Shown here: in pieces, positions 1 through 12,068 of the stretch
Layout: every line of letters begins with the position of its first letter
How positions within the stretch are numbered: the first letter of the stretch is position 1
Source of the DNA: Mucor racemosus
Lineage: Eukaryota > Mucoromycota > Mucoromycetes > Mucorales > Mucoraceae
Assembly (NCBI GenBank): GCA_027405735.1
Contig: JAPEHQ010000028.1
Span: 30,604 to 94,603, forward strand
Reading direction: 5' to 3'
DNA: 64,000 nt
Position numbers and translations under genes: made by a program
The notes under the pieces: generated by a model
The model's database searches: none
Told to the model about the DNA's origin: nothing
Seen by the model: only the letters and a program-made list of their open reading frames with translations

Positions 1-362
1 GGTATCAACGACTGCAGCACAGGCATTGATATTGGAAAGAAGTTGACCTTTACCTTGAGATGTATCAGTACCTTCTTTTAAAAGAATAATTTGTGGTTGC
101 TATTAGAATATGGTTAATATTCGATTGATATGCGACGAAATTACACAGAATTAGATAAACACAAATCATATTTGATATTGTCATTGAAATACGAGAAATC
201 AGTCAAACGCGTCATATCAAGCAACATGAGACTTTGACAAATTTGACATGTATAATACAATTTGTGTAAATCTCGTCCTTGTGATTTTTTTGCTTAATTA
301 TATTCTAAACTATGAAAACTGATTCAACAAATATTTACCATCATGGAAGAAGGAGGTGCCAT
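1..362 (-). CDS. CCT7: T-complex protein 1 subunit eta (CCT7), N-terminal part
   Basis: This is the 5' end of a gene that runs off the left edge. CCT-eta is one of eight subunits of the cytosolic TRiC/CCT chaperonin, which folds actin, tubulin and WD40 proteins. Exon 1 (339-362) encodes eight residues starting MAPPSSMM. Exon 2 (1-109) continues with [11 protein letters not shown] and a stretch resembling [11 protein letters not shown], matching the start of CCT-eta proteins. The intron (110-338) has GTAAAT and TAG ends and sits in phase 0. The ATP-binding and apical domains lie outside the window. The start was chosen because only this upstream ATG joins in frame and yields the family's Met-Met-Gln/Pro-type N-terminus. 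Confidence 0.88.
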
Positions 363-579
363 GGCGTATTATATGATATATATATAAAATAAAAAAAGTA
401 ACGAAAAAGAAGGGGAAAGTTAAGCTAACATCAACTCGAAAATTTTGATTTTTGACATCAGTTAAAACATCGTCACTAAATAATTCCTTCTCGCTTGTTC
501 TTTAGGCAAGATATCCAATAAAGAAGTAGTTTAAATAATGGTACATTTATTGATTCAAGTAAAATATGTAATGGCAAGT

Positions 580-2161
580 CTAATTTGAAGCTGTTGCTTG
601 TTCGGTTTTGGTTGAAATATCCTCATCTTCCTTTTTTGTAGGCGATAACTTTTTCTTTTTGGATCTTCTATCATTGCTGTCTCCTCCACCTTTTTTAACA
701 AGTGATGGATCAAATGGGCAATCAATAACACGAAGAGTAGATAACAAATAACCACCACCACAACTCATATTCATATTAGGATGCATACGTCCAGGTAAAA
801 CCTGATATTCACGCAGACTACTTTCAGTCAATTCTGCATTCAAAAAGTCGCTTGATCTACGCATCCAATAAGCTGTTTGTAATAGCACTTCTTTGTTGAA
901 ACTATACACTACAATAGGTCTAGATCCATTGACGTACTGCAATAATTCCTTAATTACTGTCTCGGGTTGAAATGAAGATGATATAATGAGACCATCAAAG
1001 TTTCCTTCATGTAATGCTTTTCTACATTTCACTCGAGTCTCCCATGCTGCTTTACGTCTATCGTAAGAAATTGTATCATTTTCTGATAATTCTAATACTT
1101 GCTGATCTGTCAAGATTTCAAAAGGATCTACAAAGCAATTTCACATTATTAAAACCAGCGCAATATTCTATATAGTATTCTCTTACCATTTGATATGGTT
1201 TGGTCTATCATCGTCATTGGCACGGGATGAAATACATTTTGTACGGATTTAGAAAAATTCATGTATCGCAAAATGTCATAATTGTGATGATCGCCTTCAT
1301 GAATAGCTACTAATTGTCCAAACCCACCCATTCTTTCAAGACAAGATGATACAACTAAACCTTGAGTATCGTCCACAACTAATAATTTCGAATTGGCATG
1401 AACATTGGCCATACTTAATAACTGAGAAAGTGTATCGATGCGCATATGTTTGATTTTATCAGGGTTTTTGGAAAAGAAATAATCGTTAATTGTATTGATC
1501 GTTGGGCGAACAGGTGTAAATGTCTTCATAAATCTAGGTGAAATATTGATAAGAACATTGTCTATAGATGACTGAATTAAAACTATACTTACTTTTTCTT
1601 TTTACGTTCAATATATTTAGCTTTTGAATATTCAGTCTTTTTAGAAAAGCCAGCATGAGAATCAACCATCATCTTGATAATTTCTTCAGTAGCTAATTCG
1701 CCTTGTAAACCCTTTTCTTTTAATGCCAAGACTTGTTCGTGTGTTAATTTCTGATTAGAAGCATCATCAATAATCATTTGATTATTGGCAGCAGTTTCCT
1801 CTATGTCCAAACGTTAAAACCAATCCAGCTAAATCCATAAATATACCATATTTACCAACACTGCTATTTTTTGATACATGAACAACAGGACGAATTTCAC
1901 CTTGTTTACTAATGATTTCGTACGATAAGCCAAAGGGCTTTCCAATTAAGAAATCTGATTGAAATGTACCAAATTTACCCAAGTTGACCATGCTATGAAA
2001 AAGAAAGAAAATTTAAAATTGAAATCTTCAATGTAATTACGTTAATTTTACGTGTCGGGTTTCAAAGCAATGATTTTAGCGTTTCCACTGGGCATTTCAA
2101 TGATTACAGTTTGCTGTGCCTGTATCAAGTCATTATCTTCATACTTTGTTACTTCAGTCAT
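580..2161 (-). CDS. TRM6: tRNA (adenine-58-N1) methyltransferase non-catalytic subunit Trm6
   Basis: Trm6 (Gcd10) pairs with catalytic Trm61 to make m1A58 in tRNA, including initiator tRNA, in the nucleus. There are five exons: 2052-2161, 1847-1992, 1593-1800, 1187-1533 and 580-1127. They give 452 residues, within the family range. Visible landmarks are the N-terminal barrel with KFGTFQSDFLIGKPFGLSYE, a lysine-rich SKAKYIERKKKK segment, VVDDTQGLVVSSCLERMGG in the Rossmann-like region, and the near-terminal HPNMNMSCGGGYLL block. A basic, low-complexity C-terminal tail follows. The third exon join (1800/1847) uses a very short 46-bp intron. The gene is tandem with CCT7 on the same strand. It lacks a SAM-binding motif, as expected for this subunit. 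Confidence 0.93.
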
Positions 2162-2394
2162 GTTGGATTGTATGAAAAGAAGTAGGCTGTCTTGAAGTAC
2201 AGAAAAAAAATGGGAGTATGTATGCCAGATAACAGTGACCGCTTCTACTTCCCCTATCTACCACAGTGGCTTAACAAATTAAGAAATAGAATGAAAATAC
2301 CTGCTTAAAAAATCGCATTTTATGAAAATCATGCTAATCAGCAATGACTAAACATTAGCAAAGGCTTGTTATGCTCCATTGGATACTGTGTAAA
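2162..2394. other. intergenic, TRM6 upstream region
   Basis: AT-rich sequence upstream of TRM6. No gene or strong motif was seen before the first dispersed repeat begins. Confidence 0.5.
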
Positions 2395-3400
2395 TAACGC
2401 CAAAAAAAATTATATGCCAATGTACCTGAGATGCTCAGCTTTAATCTAAAAACAAGTATCCAGAAATATCCTATTTCTAGCAGTGGATATAATTCTTTTC
2501 ATGCTAATGTTTCAGATTTCTATAAGTATTTCATTGCCAACAATTAAAAACTTGGAGCCTTCATATTTCTACAGCCATTAAGCTATACGAACAGTTTTTA
2601 TTAATAAAACTTACTTGTTTTGAAGCGCTCTATAACATACTTCATCATAAAAAAATTCTGGACATTTTTATTTTTTTTTTTTTTGGTATTTTTTGACATT
2701 TATGTAGTAGATTTCAAAATATTCATTAAATTGAGTAGCATTTTGTTTGTATTCATATAATCAGATTTGTTGAGCTCTCTTGGATCCATTTTAGTTTCTT
2801 TCAAAATATTGATTTTTCGTGGAGATATCCTCAAGAATATGTACAAAGAAATACCTTTGCTTCCAGCATCAATTTTTCCCTTATATACCCTCATCCCAAA
2901 TTCTGAATTTGAAACAAAAATTGACAAAAATCTCTTTTTCTCTATAAAAAAGACAGATAGAAGGCTTAGTAATAGCTCAATCGATAGGTAACTTTGCTAT
3001 ACACCATCTCCATTATTTATATTTAAAATATGCTTATAAAAAGTGATGTGAATCTTCAAAAAACCTCCAAATTTTCAATTGCATTTTACGCAAAATTTAA
3101 TGTAAACCGCTTGTTTTTATTTTATTTGAATGAATGTAAAATGCAAAACTGTACAAAAAACATTTAATATGCTAATCCAACTTACTTTGTATTTCATGAG
3201 ATATTAAACGATTTTGTTTTTTGAATCATGTTCTGATCGATTTTCACCATATGGCAAAATCAATTTTGGAACTCAGTTATCATAGTTTTAAGCTGTAATA
3301 TGAACTGTTATTTTGATTACCTCGACGAAAAATCAATATTTTCCGCTGAAATAAAAAATGCAGAGTAGTTTTTGGTTAGATCTATCTTGTGTATTAGTGA
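2395..3400 (+). repeat. dispersed repeat R1, copy 1
   Basis: Closely related to sequence at about 22850-24115 and 34700-35815 (same strand) and 45545-46690 (opposite strand). Shared landmarks include a KILIFRGDILKN reading frame on this strand near 2800-2850 and an overlapping RISPRKINILK frame on the other strand. Both frames stay largely open between copies, so the coding strand is unclear. This copy has several stops. It runs directly into R2. The element class was not identified. Confidence 0.75.
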
Positions 3401-4873
3401 TTGCAGTCGAGAAGTGTGAGCATAAGCAAGAGAGCGAGCCCTAGAGCTAGGGTTCGCTTGAATTTTGCTTTTTTTTGGAAATTATATGCTTGCTGTGGTT
3501 TACTTGATTAATTTTTTTGTTATCAATATCTTGCTTTGCGCTTGGAGAAAAAAACAAATTGTACATACATCCTTTGGATGTAGTATTGTTAATTAAAAGC
3601 ATAATATCCTGGAAAGATGATTTCGTAAACTGTCTGAAGTTAATCAAACATGAAATTCTATATTATACTTAACTTGGTCGTATTTTACTAAACTTGCTCT
3701 GGTCAACCTATTATATTATCATATTGTAATCAACTAGTTCCTCAAGATTATGAAATCATTCATTCATACACTTTGTATTGTGGACCCTATATCCGCGCTT
3801 CCAAAACATATGGATAATGAATACCATAAATCCTGATGTCTTTTGAGACGGGTCATTATCTTTTTTACCTACTATATACTTAATAGATATATCTAGTTTT
3901 AACTTTATTTTCTAATTATTCATCGTGTATATTAAACAGATATATAATTAGTTACAGATTGATATCAAAAGTACTCCAAATTTCAGCCCCATGAGCTTTC
4001 GTCAGTTGAATAAGGACACTAGTTAGTTTTTTTTTTTCTGCACATTTTATTGAAACCAGCGTAAAGTTTGTCCTCCATAATTGATATGGACGGTTACTGT
4101 ATAAGTTTAACTTCACATATATAGTATATAGTATTAAATTTAATCAATATACTGTATGCTCCAAGTTTCAGATTCCAGGGGGCATTCGGTAAGTTTAAAC
4201 AACAAGTAAATTTCCTGCTATTATTTGCACCTAGTGTGGAATATGTGCACATTTATCCAGTGTATTAATTTCTATTTCATCTGATTTTCACTTAAAGTAC
4301 AGCTGGCATGAATAAACATTACACTACTAAATTATATATGCTGATTTATACTAATATAAACTTTCTACTGAGCTTCTTCCATAATCCTGGCCGCTTATAG
4401 TTAAAGACCAACCAACATAATGTGGATCTAATCACACGATTATGATCAAGGATCCATGAACCCTATGAATACACCGATTGGTTATTATCAAGGCTTATAT
4501 CTGACAAGGGGTATTATTGGCTATGTATGGACCTAGAAATGTTGTGTACCTAATCTCTCTGATGAAAACTGTATAAAGAGGACATTTATTTATTACGAAA
4601 GTTCTTAAGTAGAATTTAATTTGATAATAAAACCCTAATGTTATCTAGTCAAATTCCTATTGTTTTTTTATACTTTTTTTTTCTGTGAATTTCTCTACCT
4701 ACTATGCTACACCTACAAAAGCCAGTAAACACATTATTAGTTTCCGACGAATATTGATCTAAATAAACTTTTGTTACAATGGTAAGTATGCCTAGGAGTT
4801 TTCCAAAAAATTGTAGACTTTCAGTTTTCCCTGTTATGTCAGAATCTATATATGGCATTACCTATATCTATTT
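3401..4873 (+). repeat. dispersed repeat R2, copy 1
   Basis: Matches 35816-37573 in the same order and orientation. Contains a GC-rich near-palindrome (3431-3456), a small hairpin around ACATCC-TTT-GGATGT (3566-3582) and an LTR-like AT-rich tract. It keeps a single ATTTT at 4044-4048 where the other copy holds a solo LTR, so it preserves the pre-insertion state. Confidence 0.75.
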
Positions 4874-5430
4874 CCATAATCACTACGGCCGAACTATGCT
4901 TCCCATGGGCATAATGATCTGCATAGATGGGCAGAATAAAAAAATTTATGCAGATCAATGAGATCAAGGTTTTTTAGTCAATTTACTAAAGTATATCAAT
5001 CATAATATGTAATTAATAACGAAGATAATTTGAACGGTTTAAAGCAGATCGATGTGAGTTACTCTGATTCAACAGGATTGCCTTATTGACGAGATATATC
5101 AATTTGAAATTTGGGGTTTGAAAGAGCTCTGCCCATGTTCTTCTTTCGGAGGCCAAATGGGAACAACGACAACAATCTGTTTGGTAACGCTAAAAATATT
5201 TATATATGTGTAAACTTCTGTTTGTAACGCACAAAATTGACTGATTTAGGATTATTTTTCTTTTTTCTTCCCCACCACCCTTTCGTGGGCTCTTTTATTT
5301 ATATTTAAAATTGCAAGAAAAAGACCAATATTTTTTATAAACTGAAATCAAGTAGCAGGTACAAGTACATGTTTTTCCTATTATTGTTTATTATTTGGAA
5401 TTGAATGAATAAACTCATGTTAGTCAATTT
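4874..5430. other. segment present only in this copy of the R2-R3 block
   Basis: The paralogous block joins R2 directly to R3 at about 37573, so this roughly 557-bp stretch is either an insertion here or a deletion there. It is flanked by ATTT on both sides, which hints at a short target duplication but proves nothing. It begins near CACTACGGCCGA, a string that also occurs near 58732. No gene was seen. Confidence 0.4.
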
Positions 5431-6800
5431 AGTTTCTGAAAAATATTTGTTTCTGTTTAATGATTAATGACCAAAAGCCAAGGAGAGGAAAACGAGACGT
5501 TGACTTGTATACCACTACCAACTCTCAAAGGTGCACCATAATCATTACTTATTAGCTTGTTATTAATAATTGATTTTACTAATAAATCAATTTTTATAGG
5601 TCAAAAGTAAGTTTGTTGTTCTGGTAAAGCATCGAATAAATTGGCTTGGGACAAACAGGGTAAAAAGTTGGCAATGGGTTCCAGCGATGGCCATGTTTAT
5701 GTTTATAATAATATTGGAGAGGTAAGGCTAAAACTTAATGTAAGTCACCTCTAGCGCAATAATTATAAATTAAGACTACATTATCATCTAATAAATTACC
5801 ACACAATAATAACATATATAAATATTTACAGTGATAACCTTGATTCAAGTGGGTACAGCATCGTAAATTCTTGAAAAAGTTTTCAAGTGTTATAAAATAT
5901 CTTATTTTTAAGACTTACAAGGCTTATAAGCGGAATATTAATTTCAAAATTCATTTTTGTCCAGATTATCAATTTTGACATTTTTTGATTTTTTTTTTCT
6001 GGTTTTGCAAATCTAGAGATAAATATACTACCAATTATAAAAACAAAAAATATACACATATACAAAATTTAGCGCTCTATTTGCTCAATAAAAAACAACA
6101 AACATTTTTGTTGTAAAATATTACATGAAAATCCTTTAACCAAAAAACCGTTTTTGGGCCAAAAATGCTAAGTTTCATTACTTAACATTTAATAATAAGC
6201 TTTTATAAAACGTGTATTAGTCATGGCTACAATTTTCTCTCACAATGTAGTATATTTAAACGCTGATTTTGGTATCAAAATTTGATTTTTCTTTTTTTGA
6301 TCAAAATCATGAGTATTGGTAAGGATAAAATGAGTCCCGAAAAATGTCCGCTACAAAATCTGAGTTTTCAGACCCTACATGGTTAAATATAAGAAAAGTT
6401 AAAAAAATGCATTTTTATTTAAAACTTAGATATATACCATAGTCTAATGTCTAATAGACGTAACCGTTCGATCTTGCTATGACGATGCTCAATCACGGCG
6501 GCGCTCTGCGGGCTCGCTTTTGCAATTTTGTAACGAACCTATGATATGACAGGCGGTTTTTCTGGTAGAAAAATGTATGATTCTATGATAACAGTTACTG
6601 CATATTGTGTTTAGTTTATGGTTTATGCGCCGTAATGCTGCTTTTGCATTCGTTGAAATGAGCAATTTAGGAGGGTTTTAATTGCGCTAAATAATGTAAA
6701 GCCTTGAAAATCCCTTTCTACGTGTGTTGGTTCTCTCTTTTTGTTTTCATATTCCAAGGATATTATTCACAGTTTGATAAGACATATCAGACTATCAAAC
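5431..6800 (+). repeat. dispersed repeat R3, copy A
   Basis: Closely related to 17966-19285, 21383-22443 and 37574-38780. The 5' part carries a WD40-like coding remnant annotated separately. The rest is AT-rich and ends in a small GC-rich patch containing GCGGGCTCGCTTTTGC. The element class is unknown and no transposase is visible. Confidence 0.75.
5614..5721 (+). pseudogene. dynein intermediate chain WD40 fragment, copy A
   Basis: The reading frame gives NKLAWDKQGKK followed by a GSSDGHVYVYNNIGE-like stretch. This resembles the last WD40 blade of fungal cytoplasmic dynein intermediate chain. It is followed by GGTAAG, which looks like a fossil splice donor. The upstream blade seen in the 18-kb copy is missing here. 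This is an isolated fragment inside R3, not a functional gene. Confidence 0.55.
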
Positions 6801-6982
6801 TAGTATTCTTTTCGTTTATCTGAATATGCATTCTAACACAAGAGAATAATGTTTTTAATATAGGTAGCAGTCTATATTAGCGACTGATATTTTTGTTTAC
6901 CCGCATTCTAAGATCAAATATCATTATTTACTACCGTATTGTTGGACGTATTTCTTGATCACTAGATCAAATCGAAGGCAAT

Positions 6983-7204
6983 TGTTATATCAATATTATA
7001 TTCTAGGTCACACATTCAAGGTCTCAGTCAATATTTGATTTTATAGTAAATCAACAGGTGTCCACCACGTTGATTCACATGCGTCTTAGTTAATTGGTGT
7101 AATAGTTATAATAAAAAGTATATGAATACATCCTCTGGATGTATTGTTAATAAAAAGTGTAATATTTTGGCAATGTTATCTCTTAAGACCGTTTTGACAT
7201 TTCA
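6983..7204 (-). mobile_element. solo LTR, family B, copy 1
   Basis: Begins TG and ends CA in either orientation and is flanked by perfect 5-bp direct repeats, GCAAT (6978-6982 and 7205-7209). It is the reverse complement of the family B LTR at 20137-20382. The strand given here is relative to that copy. The plus strand carries a TATA-like AT tract and then a perfect 8-bp-stem hairpin at 7126-7144, so it is probably the transcribed sense. No internal retrotransposon sequence is adjacent. Confidence 0.82.
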
Positions 7205-7540
7205 GCAATAATGACATTTATATCTACACAATCAAAAGCTAAAAATGGTTACAAACTCACGAAATGTTCCAAAAAGTGATAAAATTTCAAATGATATAGA
7301 AGCAAAAAAAAAGAAAAAAAGAATAATTTAATATCTTGCTTAATAACCATAGTTTTGATCGTAGCTATATTTGAAAACAAATCTTTTTATAGCTGAAAAT
7401 CGTAAACTAAAATAGTAAGTTTAAAAAAGAAGGTTAATTTGTTTAAATTTTATGAGTGATAAAATAACATTTATAATTTTAGATTTGTCTTTCAAATAAA
7501 TTCAAGCAGTAAGTGTTATTTAAGTAGTTTATGCTCGAGC

Positions 7541-7700
7541 AAAAATCATTGTTGCTGTAAAAATTATAGCTATAAACATATTTGCAAATGATAATAATCG
7601 TAAATATATTGGCTCTTGCATGTATTGCTCTACATCAACAACGTATTGAATTGTATTGTTGTCTATAATCTATATTAATAAAAACAAATGTAATTTAAAA
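7541..7700 (+). repeat. dispersed repeat R7, copy 1
   Basis: Nearly the exact reverse complement of 59116-59277. It contains an in-frame NRKYIGSCMYCST stretch shared by both copies, which suggests a gene or element remnant. Identity unknown. Confidence 0.7.
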
Positions 7701-8154
7701 TCCTATTATTCCAGTAAAATATGCAGTGGAATTTTAAGAACGGTACGATGCTCATGTACAAACCAATTTGTGCCCATACAATCAACTCATTATGCTGATG
7801 ATTAAACGCATGAAATTAATCAAATGAAAAAGTGCTGTTTCATTATGAGCTTATAATAGAGAGGGTTTATATACTAATTGAATGAGTGTATTAAATGTGA
7901 ATGGTAATATAATTAGAATGAACATATGGATATTATATGGATAATATACTGGAATCATGCTTCTATGGTTTAATAATAGCATGATGATAGACGCATGGAA
8001 TGTAACCTTGTTTGATTTGCATGTAGAACATCATGGCTTTACAGATGTTCTAAATTGGCAATTCAACAATTCTAATTCTGATAGATCAATTCTTATAAAA
8101 TCAATCAAATTATGTTTCGAAATTGAATTTTGAAGTTGCGCTTAATATTAACTA

Positions 8155-8400
8155 ACAACTGTTTTTGAGGGAGTTTAACACAACTTTCAAAAAAATCTCA
8201 TTTTCTCTACTTGAAAGAAACAAGGTACAGTAGCTGAAAGATTACTTGTAATCAATGAGTATTGATCCAAATGAACTGAACGTTTTAAAATATATACTAC
8301 AGCTGTAACAGTGTCTAAAATTAAAAAATATTATCTTACTAATTTGCTGATTATATTGTAGGAATAAAATGCCCAATTATTATTGTGGAAAGTCTCTGTT
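8155..8400 (+). repeat. dispersed repeat R6, copy 1
   Basis: Related to 24480-24830 and 59278-59670. A frame ending in IDPNELNVLKYILQL is followed by a conserved GTAACA...TTGTAG segment that looks like an intron. This copy contains upstream stops, so it is decayed. Confidence 0.6.
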
Positions 8401-11187
8401 TTACGCTTCACAACATATAAATAATGGACCTAATATCACGGTCCTTGATGATGGCGTTTTTTTTGGAGATTTTGGCTCGTCTTCTAAATATTTTCAAAAA
8501 AACATTTTTGTGGATAATGTATCATTACTGCATTACGCCATCAAGAAAAGCAGCTAAAATTACGCAGAAAGCATTGCGTCCACATATTATTATGGTTATT
8601 TGCGAGATGGTGAGCTTTTTGATTTATAATACTTATTGGTAAGAGGTTAGCTAACTGATCTATGATAATATTCCCGATCATTCTTACTATTCTAAAATAA
8701 GATACAGAAAGCGGGATATGTGAGACACATCTACTTTTTGGATTTAGGTGTACTAAATAATGTGCTGTGTTACTAATGTAAATAGATTGATCTGACATGG
8801 AATGTCAAAAAGACATAATCGATCCAATACTGATCTAATGAATAACTATATTATAGAATTTGCGTATAAATAGGACAAAATATTGATATTAATAAAGATT
8901 CTCTTCAGTTTTTGTGTGTGATTTAATTTAACAAGTTCCTTTATTAAATTACTACATTTTTTCTTGCGTTAATATTTATTCTAAATCTTGCACAATTCAG
9001 AAAAAGTCCAAATAAAGCTAGATATCTCGCGCACATCCGTTACCAAGAGATATGTGTGCCATAAAAAGACTTAGATAATGCTGTTTGTTATATTCCTTGA
9101 AATGGCCTGTTATGAAACGCTCTCAAAATTAGCGCAAAATCATGTACGTCTAACTTGGTATATCATAGCTATACAGATATTTAAAACTGGATATCAACGA
9201 TTAAAAAGTAAGTCTTTGATTTTTATTAATATCACCTGATATGGCAAAGACAATTTATAAGCAACGATTTTAAACAAGGTAAAATTTAAAGCTTCTTACT
9301 CATGAGCCATATTCATGTTTTCTGCGATAATTGGGATTAGTAGACTGCATGTTGATGATTTATTTACTCTTTCAATAGAGTGTTTCCTTCTCCAATATCA
9401 CAGGGAAAGTCTTTATCGTATGAGCAGTGTACTCAATGAGCATTGTTATAACAAAGTAATTTGAAGCATACTTAGGTTCTAATTGAAAGGCTAATTTTAT
9501 ACAAGATTTTTTTTATTGCAAAGTAAATTGGTTTATATTTATAACCTCTTTTTTACATACTCAATGAACATCAATAGTCAAATCTGATGTATCTACATAA
9601 TTAAATACGAAGTTTGATATTGTCACTCATGCGAGAACATGGAACTATCGATCCCCAGCCATTAACCTAATGCATCACCTGAATCTCAGCTTTGCATATC
9701 GTTGAAATTTTATCATAAATATATGTATGCAAGTTTTAATATCTAAATGCTGATTGCTAGATACATTAAACTTAAGCATTGGCGCAATTAGCAATTACTG
9801 AAAATACCTTTGTCGGATTTAAAAGCAGTAGGTTTTTTTTTTTTTTTTTTTTTTTTTTTGTCATTTTTATGCAATTTATCCAAATCCATAGTCGCTGGAA
9901 AATATAATTTGAGTTTTTAGTAATGTTTATTGACAATTTATAAACATCGTCGTATTTTTTTTTGAGAGAGATTATCTATGACAATAATACCACACGTCTA
10001 TTTTAAAGACAGGTAATATTGAGCATTTCCCAATGCCTTTTTTGCGATTTTTGGTGCAAAAGTACACAACATTGAACCGATTTAAAGATACAATGACACT
10101 GTTTTCATTTCATCTGCAATATGCCGAGCGATAGGATATATTGCACTTTAATTTTTTTGTACAATCTAATCGCTTATAGCAACTTGATAGGCATGATTTG
10201 TTATGCAATTGATATCATAAAATACTGGAATTTTTGCAATATCGATTTTGATTTCAGAATCGATTATATACGCAAAACACAAATAAAAGGTTGGTATACG
10301 TACAACATATACAGTAACACGAAATTCTGTTTGAGATTACTGATATATATACGGGTATATATACCATCAATTTGTTCTCTGATTTGTATGAATTCTTTTA
10401 ATAGTAATATATTTTCAATTGCTGCTGCCACATTATTTGCAAACACTTATATTTAGAACAGTTGTATTCTTGGTAATAGTGGTATTACTTTAGCTCCAAA
10501 GATGCAAACAAATCGAAAATAACCTATTGAAAACACTCACTGACCAACAGTCAAAAAGTCGCTTAGTTTTAACTTGTCTATAAAGAACGTGTTATAATGA
10601 ATCTAAACCATGGATTTATATGCAAATAAACTGATAATTGATGTTTAGTATAGATCATATACCATATTGAAAGTAACACAATATAAATATTGATTATTTT
10701 GACACCCTCTTGGCACATTGTAATATAACAATATTTAATGCCAGTAAGTCCGTGTCAAGTTAATTAACATTGCAGCTATACATAATTGAAACGAACAAAG
10801 CTCTCAATGTTGTTTTGCATACATGTATATATGTATGTATATATGTATGTATGATGTATAATACAAATACATGAGGGGAAGAACTTGTGAATCTATAAAG
10901 TACCTCAACTTTTATTCTCATCACATTTGGGTGCCTGAAAATCAAACCAAATAATAGTAATCTAAAAAAAAACGTGTGATTAAAGCATGCTATACTTTAA
11001 TTTGTAGTAGGAAAAGAAATCGAGGGGTTCTGGAGTGATACGAGAATAAAACAAGCTCACATTGTGATAAGTCACGAAATAGAGGGTCCATCTCCTCTTG
11101 AACCTTTGTTTTTTTTAATTAGGTTAAAAGCTCTTTAGAAAGGCAAAAAAAAATTTCATATTTACAAATACAACATATTTACATGAT
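8401..11187. other. gene-free AT-rich region
   Basis: No convincing gene. Short open frames here are Ile/Phe/Tyr-rich translations of AT-rich DNA. Notable simple sequence: a 27-base T run (9833-9859) and a TATG/TGTA microsatellite (about 10818-10855). Confidence 0.55.
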
Positions 11188-11675
11188 ATGATTTTAGGTG
11201 TAGGAGTTGATATTGTACATTTACCACGTATTGCAGCCTTAATTTCAAGACGAGGTAGTGATAAACTTGCTAAACGTATACTTAGTCCAACAGAGTACAT
11301 TGAATTTCGAGCAAAATATAGTATCAACGATGATCCAAGTCAATTGAGATATTTGGGATCCAGGCAAGTTATATTTCTTGGTAAAATAAATTAGATGTTA
11401 ACTGGTAGTTTTATAGATGGTGTATGAAAGAAGCTGTTTACAAGGCACTATACCCAATACATAAACTTGAATGGAAACAAGTTTCTGTAATCAAGAAAGC
11501 CGGTAAAATGATACCATATTTATGTCCTTGTATTCATATATCTAACATACAACTTGCTGCAGGAAAACCTCATTTATATATACTAAACAGTAATTTATAC
11601 GGTATACAAAAAACTCATGTATCACTATCGCATGATGGAGACTACGCTATAGCACAGGTTATTCTTGAAGGTTAA
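11188..11675 (+). CDS. holo-[acyl-carrier-protein] synthase (AcpS-type phosphopantetheinyl transferase)
   Basis: Transfers 4'-phosphopantetheine from CoA to a serine of acyl carrier protein; in fungi this small AcpS type usually serves mitochondrial ACP. Two exons (11188-11363 and 11417-11675) give 144 residues. The N-terminal ILGVGVDIVHLPRI holds the Mg-binding Asp. The central WCMKEAVYKAL motif holds the conserved Lys-Glu pair, and VSLSHDGDYAIA is the C-terminal signature. The intron has a GC donor (CCAG|GCAAGT) and a normal TAG acceptor. The only nearby GT donor leads to a stop, so a GC-AG intron is the best reading. No clear mitochondrial presequence is seen. It lies about 390 bp upstream of the RhoGAP gene on the same strand. 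Confidence 0.88.
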
Positions 11676-12068
11676 AAGATTGAATTCCGATGAAATTTAT
11701 TTATATTTTGTCCTATTTTTATACTCGAGTTACAACACCATTTTAGGTTATTTTGCGTTCCTTTTTGTACATAATAAAACGTTGTATTTATTTTGCCCTG
11801 CTTCTACAACTTGCAAAAATAAGTGCACATTAAAAAAGTAATTTTTGACCTTTTTTTTTCTTCTCTCTTTTCTTATATTAAGTGATTTCCCCTATTTTCT
11901 CTCCTTTTTTTTTTTTTTTTTTTTTTTTTCTTCTGTAGTAGTGTTTTTTTTGTTTTCCTTTTATTCTTTTCTTTTTTATGAACATATTTCAATTGTAAAC
12001 AAAAACATATAATATATAGTAACCATAGCAACCAAAAAAAGAAAATCACCATAGCAACATATTAGATC
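11676..12068 (+). promoter_or_regulatory. intergenic with long pyrimidine tracts ahead of the RhoGAP gene
   Basis: Holds a T/C-rich stretch (about 11848-11975), including a 25-base T run at 11905-11929. It is followed by two nearly repeated ACCATAGCAAC strings just before the start codon. Likely promoter or leader sequence by position; no defined factor site was recognised. Confidence 0.35.

Noticed and set aside
9630..9670. Possible tRNA-like sequence around GAACTATCGATCCCC
   Set aside because: No acceptor stem or cloverleaf arms could be paired. No other tRNA T-loop consensus was found in the window.
10121..10456. 111-codon plus-strand open frame
   Set aside because: Rich in Ile, Tyr, Phe and Asn as expected from AT-rich noise, with a similar-length frame on the opposite strand and no motif or splice context.
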